This document shows positions 47,761 through 57,675 of a stretch of 64,000 nt of DNA, piece after piece. The stretch lies in contig NC_051852.1 in assembly GCF_905115235.1 (NCBI RefSeq), forward strand, positions 149,592,027-149,656,026. Direction: 5' to 3'. The notes beneath the pieces were generated by a model that saw nothing but the letters and a program-made list of their open reading frames with translations, did no database searches and was not told the DNA's origin. Within the stretch, counting starts at the first letter, position 1; each line of letters opens with the position of its first letter. The stretch is from Hermetia illucens (Eukaryota > Arthropoda > Insecta > Diptera > Stratiomyidae). The position numbers and the translations under genes were made by a program.

Positions 47761-48237
47761 TTTGTTCGACATATCAAGTCAGTTGGTGTGGAGTTGTAAC
47801 CAGGAGCTGCTGAAACTTGGCCGACTCAACGAAACATTTCTGATGTGGGTGCCGGGGCACTCTAACATCGCCGGTAATGAGGAGGCTGACAGACTCCACA
47901 ATGGTGGGGCCAGAACCAGCTCTGGGAATCCGACCATCTTCTGTCAAGACTACTCTAAAGAAATTGCGAAGATTCACGCAGCCGAGTGGAGAAATTTGAA
48001 CTTTTGCCGGCAGGCAAGAAAGAGGGGTCAATAGAGCGGCATTTTTGTTGTCCCTTAAGTAGTGGGACATGAAAACCTTAGTAGAGATTTTAACCTTAAC
48101 CTCCTTAAACTACCATATAGAAAAGATTGGGGTGGTGTTTCGGTTATGTGCAGCCAATGTGAGTAGGAGCAGGAGACGACCCTGCCCTTTATATGCAGCT
48201 TCCCGGCCACCTCAGATCTCAGACGAAAACACTTCCA
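47761..48237 (+). mobile_element. LOA-A LINE, RNase H to 3' region, plus strand
   Basis: Plus strand: ISSQLVWSCNQELLKLGRLN, ETFLMWVPGHSNIAGNEEAD, then KIHAAEWRNLNFCRQARKRG and a broken version of the terminal Cys segment. Equivalent residues are at 20700-21300 on the minus strand. It ends where an RTE-like 3' tail begins. Confidence 0.65.
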
Positions 48238-51200
48238 TCATCATCATCAACGACGCAACAACCGGTATCCGGTCTAGGCCTACCTTAATAAGGAACTCCA
48301 GACATCCCGGTTTTGCGCCGAGGTCCACCAATTCGATATCCCTAAAAGCTGTCTGACGTCCTGGCCTACGCCATCGCTCTATCTTAGGAAGAGCCTGCCT
48401 CGTCTTCTTTTTCTACCATAGATATTGCCTTTATAGGCTTTACGGGTGGGATCATCCTCATCCATACGGATTAAGTGACCTGCCCACCGTAACCTATTTA
48501 CCCGGATTTTATTCACAACCTGACGGTCATGGTATCACTCATAGATTTCGTCGTTATGTAGGCTACGGAGTCGTTCATCGTCATGTAGGGGGCCAAATCT
48601 TTTTCGTAGGATTCTTTTCTCAAATGCGGCCAAGAGTTCGCAATTTTTCTTGCTAAGAACCCAAGTCTCCGAGGAATACAGTACAGGAAGAGCTTTGACC
48701 CTATGGTGAGACGTTTCGAGCGGAACAGTTTTTAAAAGCGCGGATTTCATTGTCGTAGCTGTTATCGGTTGTGACTTTCGACCCTAGATAGGAGAAATTA
48801 TCTCAACGGTCTCAAAATTGTACTCTCCTATCTTTATTCTTCCCGTTTGGCCAGCGCGGTTTGATGTTATTTGTTGGTTGGTTTTTGGTGCTGACGTTGT
48901 CCCCATATATTTTGTCTTGCCTTCAAGATCTCGCGCTGTCTGCTCGATTTGGATGAAGGCAATTTGTATGTCTCGGGTTGATCTTCCCATGATGTAGATA
49001 TCGTCAGCATAGGCCAGTAGTTGGGTGGACTCAAAGAGGATCGTACCCCTCGTATTTACCTCAGCATCACGGATCACTTTCCCCACAGCCAGGTTAAAGA
49101 GGACGCATGATAGAGCATCCCCTTGCCGTAGACCGTTGTTGATGTCGAATGGTCTTGAGAGTGATCCTGCTGCTTTTATCTGGCCTCGCACATTGGTCAG
49201 GGTCAGCCTAGTCAGTCTTATCAATTTCGTCGGGAGTGAAGCCTCTTTGGTATGGGCTAATGATGTTCTGGGCGTATGGGGCTATCCGACCTAGCAAGAT
49301 AGTCGAGAAGATCTTATAGATGGTACTCAGCGACGTGGAACCTCTATAATTACTGCACTGAGTGATATCTCCCTTTTTATGTATGTATGGGACAGATAAT
49401 GCTTCTTTGCCAGTCGTCAGGCATTAATTCGATGTCCCACACCTTGAGCACAAGTTGACGAATCACTTAGTGTAACTGGTCGCCTCCATATTTAACTAAT
49501 TCGGCTGTAATTCCATCGGCTCCTGGCGACTTATTGTTTTTAAGCCGATGAATTGCACGAACTGTTTTTCCTATACTTGGCAGTGGCAGTATTTGTCTTT
49601 CGTCTTCAGTTGGCTGGACCTCCAACTCGCCAATGTTCTGGTTGTTCAGTAGTTCATCAAAGTACTCAATCCATCGCTCTAATCTGCCCATTCTGTCGGA
49701 AATCAGATTTCCCTCTTTCTCTCGGCAGGATGAGCATCGAGGTGTATAAGGCTTCATCTTGCTGACTTGTTGGTAAAACTTTCGCGCCTAGTGTGGTTGC
49801 CCTCTGTACTTTTCTAGTTCACAGACCTGCTGGCTCTCCCAGGCTTCCTTTTTCCGTCTGTGAAGTCACTTCTCAGCTCGCCGGAGTTCGTGATAAGTCT
49901 CCGCGTGTGCCGGCGTCCTTTGAGGATACAACATTACTCGGTATGCGGCATTCTTCCGTTCCGTTGCTAACTTACATTCATCGTCGAACCAGCCGTTCCG
50001 ACTCCTTTTGCGGCTGGGGCCAAGTACGTTTGTGGCCGTATTTATGATAACATTCTTCAGGTGGTCGTGAAAAACACTTATTGATGCTTCATTTCCAGGA
50101 TCTCTGTTGATTGTGGTTATTGCGGCATCCATTTCTCTCTTATAGGTGTTGCGGAGGGCTGTGTTATGGATGGCTTCAATGCTAACTCTCACCTGATTGT
50201 CAGAGGGGATTCTGGGTGGTGTAGTTATTCGAGCTCGGAGCGCCATGCCAACGAGACAGTGATCCGAGTCTATATTGGCCCCCTATATGTTCTGACATTC
50301 ATCAAGGCTGAGAGATGGCGACGTTCGATTAATACGTGGTCAATTTGGTTGAAAGTGGTCCCGTCTGGAGAGGCCCACGTATGTTTGTGGACCGCTTTCC
50401 GCGCAAATCAGGTACTTCCAACAACCATTTCGAGTAACATTACTAATTGAATGATCCGCAGTTCGTTATCATTTGTATTTTGGTGTAAGCTATGGGAGCC
50501 AACGTATCGCCTGAATACGGGCTCCTTCTCTACTTAGCTGTTAAAATCCCCAAGTATGATTTTGATATCATATCTAAGATAGGCTTCGAGGGTTCGTTCT
50601 ACTGCCTCGTAGAAAGTATCTTTCTCCGACCCTGCAGTCTCCTCTGTAGGGGCGTGAACATTAATGAGGTTTATATTTCCATATTTGCCTCGCAAGCGCC
50701 GAGTGCATAGCCGTTCGCTTATGTTTTCAAAGCGGAGCAGGTTTCATTTTTTGGCTGACTACGAAACCTACTCCGAGCACATGGTTTACTGGATGGCCGC
50801 TGTAATATATGGTGTAGTGACTTTTCTCCAGGAAACCGGTCCTTGTCCAACGTATCTCCTGTATCGCTGTTACATCAGCCCTATATTGGGACAGGGTATT
50901 GGCTAGCTGCTTATCAGCGTCATCTCTGTACAGGGAGCACACGTTCCATGAGAAAATGCGCAAATCGTTATTCCTTTGTCGTTGCCGGGTTCGTCGCTGT
51001 ATTATCCGTCTGGTCTGAGGCTCCTATTTGGGCTTCGTAGCAAGTTGTTTTCCGTGTAGGGTTGTCAGCTCTACCCAACCCCCAACCTGGAAAACCAGTT
51101 GGTACAATTTGTCCCGTTTTTAGGCGTGGGAGACTCGCCTTCGTTCTTCTCCGTCTGCAGCTTTTCGCTAAGAAAGAGCTCCCAACGGTCACCACGTGGA

Positions 51201-51321
51201 GGTGGAGGTAGGGTTTGGTAGTAGAGCTGTTGGTGTTGGCTCAGCAGGCGTTTCCCAGGTTTTATGCTCCATCGTGGGTACCAATCCACATTTCGCCCTG
51301 GGACCTATACTACCCTTTGAC
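48238..51321 (-). mobile_element. RTE-like LINE, longest copy (about 3.1 kb)
   Basis: Starts (minus strand) at 51321 with TGGTCAAAGGG, a leader region, then endonuclease MRIFSWNVCSLYRDDADKQL, AIQEIRWTRTGFLEKSHYTI and YYSGHPVNHVLGVGFVVSQK (50727-50963). A middle region holds ARITTPPRIPSDNQVRVSIE and LVKYGG (49480-50240). RT follows with DINNGLRQGDALSCVLFNLA and AYADDIYIMGRSTRD, and the tail ends in (GAT)n near 48238. About 130 bp of RT are deleted near 49240, compared with the copy at 26548-29012. SWNVCSLY/QEIRW endonuclease resembles the RTE/BovB type. Confidence 0.85.
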
Positions 51322-51475
51322 CAGGTTCTTTTTGCAGTCCTTTGTGCGCTTGGGTTTGTATCCTCCAATAAGCACCCTGGACTGCTCCATTCCTGGTAGG
51401 CCCGTCCAGTATAGTTCCCTCAACCGTTCCTCTTCATTTTTTAATGTCATAGCCATGAAATCTTTTCCGATTCCA
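51322..51475 (-). mobile_element. LOA-B LINE fragment
   Basis: Plus-strand phrases TTGGGTTTGTATCCTCCAAT and AAGCACCCTGGACTGCTCC match 22805-22850 and 33040-33060 of the LOA-B copies. It abuts the 5' end of the longest RTE-like copy. Confidence 0.6.
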
Positions 51476-51479
51476 CCAT

Positions 51480-52180
51480 CTGCCTATGCAGATAAATAAT
51501 GTATATTGTATCTACCAGTGACACTGCTTTGTACAGAAAACATTATTCATTTCATGGTTCCATTAATGTGGAACATCTCTAGGGGTTAGAATTTACGAAT
51601 ATTAGAAATTACATTATTAAATCAGCAAAAATATTGGGTCAAAGACCCGCTGTCTTCCCTAATCCCCCGTTAACTTGCCGTGGTTAGTTCATGCTTCATT
51701 CAAATCCATTCATAACTGCTACCGATGAAAGCACCAGACATTTCTAGAGCAAATGTTACTTTACTGGAATTTACTTCCCCCAGGTGCTTACCGTTTAGGT
51801 AGGGCAAGTTCGTTTAATCAATAGTTTCGTCCTGGAATTCGTGTAAATTCATGATTATTATTTTCCCATTTACATGGATATTTTCGTGGTATGGGGAACA
51901 TTCATGCACGCAAGTAGTGCTTTGAGTCCTTACATGTACGTACTATGATAGGATAGTCACATAGTAGGATAGTTAGTATTAGCCTGCAGTGAATAAAGCC
52001 AAAAGTCCAACAAAGGAGTTCATTTTGTGCAAGGAGTTTAGCAGTTCATTCATAGTTTGCAGTTGAGGCTGATCTGTTGCTCTGTAAGGCTGTGTCGGAC
52101 TGATAAGGTCGGAATAGATTGTAGAGAAATTATCCTTTCTAAGTTTTTCTACTCATTTTATTCATTAATCGAATTATAAT
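51480..52180. other. Region upstream of the I29 gene, possible 5'UTR exon
   Basis: No mobile element recognised. An untranslated first exon is possible: a GTAAGG donor at about 52084 and an AATTGCAG acceptor ending at 52185 would place a 5'UTR intron just before the ATG. No TATA box is obvious. Confidence 0.35.
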
Positions 52181-52187
52181 TGCAGAA

Positions 52188-52962
52188 ATGGAGTGGTCAC
52201 ATTTGTGCTTACTAATTATCATTGGACTAGCTGTGGCAAAAGACTTCACCGAACAGGAAATTCAAGTTTTAACAAAAACACCAGAGGAATTATGGGAAAT
52301 ATACAAGGTATCCTTTTTATATAAAAAATGTAGCTGTGCTCTTGGTGATGAGTGAAGTTAGAGTTAATGTAGTGATTTGTATCCGCAAAAATTCACCCCA
52401 TTCCTTTGAGTTTTCAAGTTTCAAAGTAACGCCGACTTCTTCCAGGAACAATACAACAAACAATACCAATCAGAAGAGGAGGAATCCTACCGAAAAGGAA
52501 TTGTACTCGAAAAATACCGCAAACTAAAGGACCAATTGGAACTTCGCAATAAAAGTATAATTCTCTACACAATCAGCATCAGCAAATATTCAGATTTGAG
52601 CCATAAAGAATTTATGGAGAAAATGTTTGGTCCCGAAAACGACCAGAAAGCAATGTAGTAAGTGGATAATAATTGGTAATTTGATTTTTATGATTTACGC
52701 TTGTGCTTAGTAGTTTCAAATGGAAGTTAACGACATGGTTTGGATTTGATATTTGGCTTTATGCAAATTGAAATTATTCTTTATTAGTATTTGAAATTGC
52801 TGTTGAATTATTCGATTTTTTATTGGAATATTTGATTGAAGCTGTGTTTTTTTGAATTTTTTCAGCTTCAAACTGAGTGAACTTATGCCGAAGTCAATAT
52901 CGACAAGTATATCATTAAACAGCTTTCTATTCATTACAATTATATTAATTTCATATTTTTAA
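52188..52962 (+). CDS. Stand-alone I29 cathepsin-propeptide-like protein with C-terminal hydrophobic tail (142 aa)
   Basis: Three exons: 52188-52307, 52446-52657, 52866-52962. Signal peptide MEWSHLCLLIIIGLAVA. An I29 (peptidase C1A propeptide) domain follows at about residues 34-103: ELWEIYKEQYNKQYQSEEEE, a helical charged segment with a degenerate ERFNIN pattern, and SISKYSDLSHKEF, matching the NxFSDLTxEEF region. No protease domain follows, as in insect crammer-type and mammalian CTLA-2-type inhibitors of cathepsin L-like enzymes; inhibition is inferred. Exon 2 reads into TAG, but the TAG overlaps a perfect GTAAGT donor (52658-52663). Splicing to TTTTCAG|CTTC at 52866 keeps frame and adds 32 residues ending in SLNSFLFITIILISYF. 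That tail suits a GPI-anchor signal or membrane segment. Without the splice the protein would be 110 residues. One NKS sequon at residue 75. Confidence 0.8.
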
Positions 52963-53039
52963 ATGAATTACATTTATAAAGTAATTTTTATATAAGGATG
53001 TGTTTCCTTTCTGCATGTTACAGTTCTACCTTGTTAGCC

Positions 53040-53990
53040 AACTCTCCCGTGTGAACGTCAAAGCTGGCATGGGTGTAGTGTGCGATTCACACTCACTAAA
53101 AGAGCACTCCCACCTCTCTCCAACGTTTACCCCATGGGACCAGCATTTAGGCATTACTTCGCGGGGCGGACTTGCCTTCCGTAGGCCTTCAAGTTTCTTA
53201 CTCTACAGTCTTCCGCTTCTTTGCTTCCTTTCGCAGCTCCATTCTGTCTTTAGAGTACAGCCTCTCAATTTCTTTGCGTTCTTCTTGGGCGTGCTCCTCT
53301 CAGGCCTTGGTTTTGTATCCGCACAATTGTATGGATGACCGAAGTCCAGTTTGCCTCCCACCTGAGCATTTCCCGCCGACTCCCAGGGCCTCACTCAGGC
53401 TCCTTCTCTCCTTCCGGAATCGCGGGCACTCAAACAGGACATGCTCCGGGTCGTCTGGGATCCCACGACATCTGTAACAGTTCGAGGAATCATCCACACC
53501 GATACGATGCAGATACGTTAGGTAGAAACCACCGTGTCCAGTGAAAAATCTTCCCGTGTTGTCGGTCAAGCCATTCCCTTATATCAAGAATAAGATTGCA
53601 TGTCCACCAATCCTTCGACAACTCTTCCCACCGTCGTTGTCAGAGTCTATGCGACTCATCTCTTGCCGTTCGCCGCTGATCTGCTTCCGTTCCTGATGGA
53701 CCCGCCTGCCTCCGTTCATACAGGATGCAATGCCTCTCGCTAATAGGTCAATAGGGACCATTCCTCCGATTACAGACATCGTTTTATCCGAGCTAGTTCG
53801 AAATGCGCTGCATACCCTCAGGGCAATCAGACGATAGGCAGAATTTGTCTTCCTCCAGTTCTGTACGCAGTCCAAAGCCTTCGCCCACACAGGCGACTCG
53901 TAGATCAATATGGACCGCACGACCCCAGCTATCAGCAGCCTGCTACACGGTTTTTTTTCCACCTACGTTCGGCATCATCCTGGCAAGGGC
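53040..53990 (-). mobile_element. R1-like LINE (R1-C), C-terminal fragment
   Basis: Minus strand: CSRLLIAGVVRSILIYESPV, WAKALDCVQNWRKTNSAYRL (53840-53950), VIGGMVPIDLLARGIAS, and the C-terminal FTGHGGFYLTYLHRIGVDDS with NCYRCRGIPDDPEHVLFECP (53400-53550). It ends 5' at the MMPNVGG segment, exactly where a plus-strand R1-like element begins. Confidence 0.75.
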
Positions 53991-55800
53991 CGTGATGGCA
54001 AACGGAAACCCAAACGGAAACAACGGAGCAGAGGTGTCTTCCATACAGAAAACGAGGAGTGGCGGAGTTCTCGTCGAACTGGGCCCAAAGACGACTAACA
54101 AGAGTACATTCTGCGAAGCGGTCAAGGAGCTATTGGGGGAAAACGCTTTTGTTTCTAGCCTAAAGTCCATGTGCTGTCTAGAAATCCGGGATCTTGATTG
54201 CCTCACAGAAAAGGTCGAAGTAGAGGAGGCGCTAAAGCGTGAATGTCCAGAGATAACCAATACCCGGGAAGGTATCACCTCTGTAAATGTTCGAGGTCAA
54301 AAGCTCGCCGTGGTGGAAGTCCCCGAGCAATATGCGAGGAAACTCCTTAGCAGCGGGAGAATCAAAATTCGGATGGGTAGTATGCAGGGTGCGAATGCGG
54401 ATAGTCCCCACCAAGTTCTACAAGTGTGTGGACTATGGACACACATCAGCAAGGGTCCGGACAGGATGACAGCATGCCGGAGATGCGGCCAAGTGGGTCA
54501 TCAAACGAAGACCTGCAATGAAAGCAAGAGTTGCGTTCCCTGCAGGGATCGTGGCACGCCTGGTGAGAGCGTCGCACACACTGCGGGCTCGGGACGGTGT
54601 CCGATCTTTAGAGCAGAATTGGAGAGGGCGAGGGTGCGAACAGCATGATACGCATTTTACAAATTAACATGCACCGGAGTGCAACCGCTCATCAGTTGCT
54701 AGCACAGTTGGCTGCAGAAGTAAATGCTGATCTAGTGCTGATTAGCGAGCAATACCGAAACAAGGACCCGTCCTCATGGCATCTCGACTTATCGGGTCCG
54801 AGACGACGTTCGACTTTGTGTTCTTGCCGAAGGCCGAGGGAACGGGTTTGTCTGGGTAATGTTTAGGGATAACGTTTTTAGCGTTTACCTGACGCCGAAC
54901 GAGACGAGGCCAGTCTTTCGACGCCGGCTTGATGCTCTGGAGGACGCCGTTTCGAGCACGGAGGGACGAATCCTGGTAGGCAGTGATTTTAATGCCAAGG
55001 CCGTTGAATGGTCAGACTTCAGAGGGAAACGGATTCTGCAAATGGCGGCGAGAACCGGGCTCGTAGCTTTTATACTGCTCCCTGCTCTATGAGACGCTAG
55101 AGGGCCAGAGAAGGATGGAAATCACGTCGGGAGTAGCACAGGGATCCATTCTAGGGCCGGACCTCTGAAACGCTTCCTATGATAGTCTGCTGAGACTCGA
55201 TATGCCAGAAGAGTCGCGCCTGGTCGGTTATGCAGACGACGTTGCGACACTTGTTGCTGGACGCAGTGTTGAACAGACGCAAAGCAGACCTGTCATACTG
55301 ATGCGGCGGATAAGCGGATGGATAACTGCTCACGGTTTCAGCCTTGCGCTGGAAAAAAACCGAAGTAGTCATCTTGACCAGAAGGAGAATCCCGATCCTG
55401 CGTCCGATATCGATCGGCGATTTGACTATAGAGTCAAAGCCAGCAGGTAAATACCTTGGTTTAATGCTCAACTCGAAAAAGAGCTTCTTCGAGCAAATCA
55501 AAGCAGCAGCGGACAGGGCAGCAGCTGGAGTCGCGGCCTTGAGTCGGCTAATGGCGAATGTCGGGGGCCCTATATCTACCAGGAGACGTCTCCTTATGGG
55601 AGCAACGCAGTTGGTGCTGCTCTATAATGCGGAGGTATGGGCTGATGCCCTTGACAAGGATGTGTACCGGAAACGCCTTGCTCAAGTGCAAAGTGGGGGG
55701 GAGATTTACGAGTGGCGTCTGCTTATCGCACTGTCTCCGAACCGGCTGTGATGGTGATCGGGGGAGTGATCCCCGTTGCCCTGTTGGGTTTATTGTGATT
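53991..55800 (+). mobile_element. R1-like LINE (R1-E): gag, endonuclease and RT C-terminal remnants
   Basis: Plus strand: ORF1 C-terminal half (about 53997-54648) with GGVLVELGPKTTNKSTFCEA, KVEVEEALKRECPEI, and zinc knuckles CRRCGQVGHQTKTC and CVPCRDRG...H...GRCP. ORF2 starts at 54645 overlapping the ORF1 stop (MIRILQINMHRSATAHQLLA, NADLVLISEQYRNKDPSSW), with a frameshifted endonuclease piece ILVGSDFNAKAVEWSDFRG (54975-55030). The central RT is deleted. RT C-terminal remnants follow (LMANVGGPISTRRRLLMG, 55545-55600; AEVWADALDKDVYRKRLAQV). Inactive. Confidence 0.75.
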
Positions 55801-55899
55801 TCGCAGTTGAGTAATCTACCATATTATGTTATGCTTCTCCCTACGGGTATTTACACCAGGACAAGAGTTGCTGTTGTCTGAATATTTAAAATCGGCTGC

Positions 55900-57000
55900 A
55901 GATGTGTACTTTGGGCTTTCATCGAAAGAGGTGAGGAAATTTGCCTATCAGTATGCGAAAGCAAATTTGACGAAAATACCCCAGGAGTAAACAGGGTAAC
56001 TGGATCGGATTGGTTTCATAACTTCATGAAGAAGAGTACGCAAAGATAAACATCGGTTTATCCCTGCGCACTCTGAAAACAACCAGTTTGGCGAGAGCTA
56101 CAAGTTTTAACAGAACAAATGTTTCAAGAATTTTTATTTTAATAAAATCTGTATTAGATAAACATAAATTTGAGCTTGAAAATATATACAACGTTGGCGA
56201 GACAGGAATCACAACAGTACAAAAACCAGACAGAGTTGCTGCACGAAAAGTATTCAAGCAAATAGGACGTATAACCTCAGCTGAAAGAGGATGTCTGGTG
56301 ACTCTTGCAGCATGCATTTCAGCGGGAGGTACTACGATTCCCCCTTTCTTTATTTTTCCAAGGATTAAGTTCGAAGAACACTTTCTCTAAAGTGCACCAC
56401 CTGGCTCAAATGGAGATGGTAACCAATCAGGTTGGATGATGGAGACTAATTTTATAAAGTTTGTAAAACATTTCATTCATTTTACGAGATGTTCGAAAGA
56501 GAAACAAGTTCTTCTTCTCTATGGTAAACACAATTCACACTTATCCATTGAGGATCTTGATTGGCTCAAAGGGAACGGGGTTGTAATTTTATCATTTCCT
56601 CCGCATTGCAGCCATAAGTTACATCCTTTGGACAGGAGTGTTTTCGGGCCGCTCAAAAAATATATTAACGAACAATCCAGGACATACAACTGACTGTTTA
56701 TCATATTCCGTCAATAGTAAACATTGCATTCCCACTTGTTTTGACCCCATTTCAACATAACTGCAGGATTTCGTGTCAGTGGAATATGTCCTTTCAACCC
56801 AGACATATTCGATGATTCTGAATTTCTGCCTTCATCTTTTACTGATATCAGTAAATGATCTTCTTCTTGCAGCTTCAACGTCTACACATTTTGTAATACC
56901 TGAAGAAGTATGTCCATTACCAAAACCAAGGCCAAGAAAGGAGTCTAACCGTCAGACATGCCAACTTGCGCCACTCCTGGGGTTAGCTGGCACTGTTGGA
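55900..57000 (+). pseudogene. Pogo/Tigger-like (DDE_1) transposase remnant
   Basis: Plus strand: KHKFELENIYNVGETGITTV (about 56160-56220), RITSAERGCLVTLAACISAG, TTIPPFFIFPRIKFEEHFL, SGWMMETNFIKFVKHFIHFT, KEKQVLLLYGKHNSHLSIED and VVILSFPPHCSHKLHPLDRS (56575-56640). This is the DDE_1 catalytic core. The first catalytic Asp (usually NVDETG) is Gly here; the second (usually LLLDNHxSH) is replaced in LLYGKHNSH; the third (PLDRS) is kept. A tail with FRVSGICPFNPDIFDDSEF-like sequence in another frame follows. Terminal repeats were not found. At least two stops break the frame. Confidence 0.75.
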
Positions 57001-57044
57001 GACCTTCGGGAAAATATTTTTTGGTGTACAGAAATTTATAGTAT

Positions 57045-57365
57045 CATAGTCTTCTTTTTCTTCAGCCTTTGTTCCGTTCACAAGCGAGGTTAAACCAATC
57101 TTGGCAAATGAATTCTCGTTAGCGCGAATTGCGTGACCTCTCTCTCGCAATTTTTCCACGATCGTGGCAACCCCATAACGATCGCGGATATCCTCATTTC
57201 GGATGTGATGAAAACGTGTCACGCCACTCGCCCAACGCAACATCTTCGTCTCCATTACCGCAAGACGCCGTTCATTGTTATTTATAGTCGGCCAACACTC
57301 AGAACGGTAGAAGGCGACAGGACGGACGAAATTGCGGTAAATTTTAGATTTGAGACTTGGGACGT
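57045..57365 (-). mobile_element. RTE-B LINE, C-terminal fragment
   Basis: Minus strand: VMETKMLRWASGVTRFHHIR and NEDIRDRYGVATIVEKLRER (57130-57255), with upstream RPVAFYRSECWPTINNNERR-like sequence. It matches the family at 2700-3440. It ends about 300 bp downstream of the ECM29 stop codon. Confidence 0.7.
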
Positions 57366-57570
57366 TCGTTGATATCTATAAATCAAATGCCAACTATCCC
57401 CGGTCTCCCCTACTTAAATTTCGCTAGATATTCTGAGGAACTCACGCCACCTCTCGAAATAACCTAAACTTTCAACCCAAGCATAAGTAGCATTCTGGGA
57501 AAAATATCGTATTTACGTCGTATTACCAAGAAAGCAGGATATCAAACAACAAGTTCAAAATCAGATGGCA

Positions 57571-57576
57571 TTTATT
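57571..57576 (-). terminator. Poly(A) signal of ECM29
   Basis: AATAAA on the minus strand (TTTATT at 57571-57576), 100 bp past the stop codon. Confidence 0.7.
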
Positions 57577-57675
57577 CTACGTAGGACATGGACACAACTA
57601 GTTGTTATATGTTACGAGATTACAAAGATGGTTATGGTTAATCGGACAGAGACGATTGAAAGTCGCTCTGGATCA

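Noticed and set aside
53803-53995. N-terminal extension of the plus-strand R1-E ORF1
   Set aside because: The first ~65 codons of that frame lie on the antisense of the R1-C LINE; the gag-like sequence starts only after the junction near 53990.
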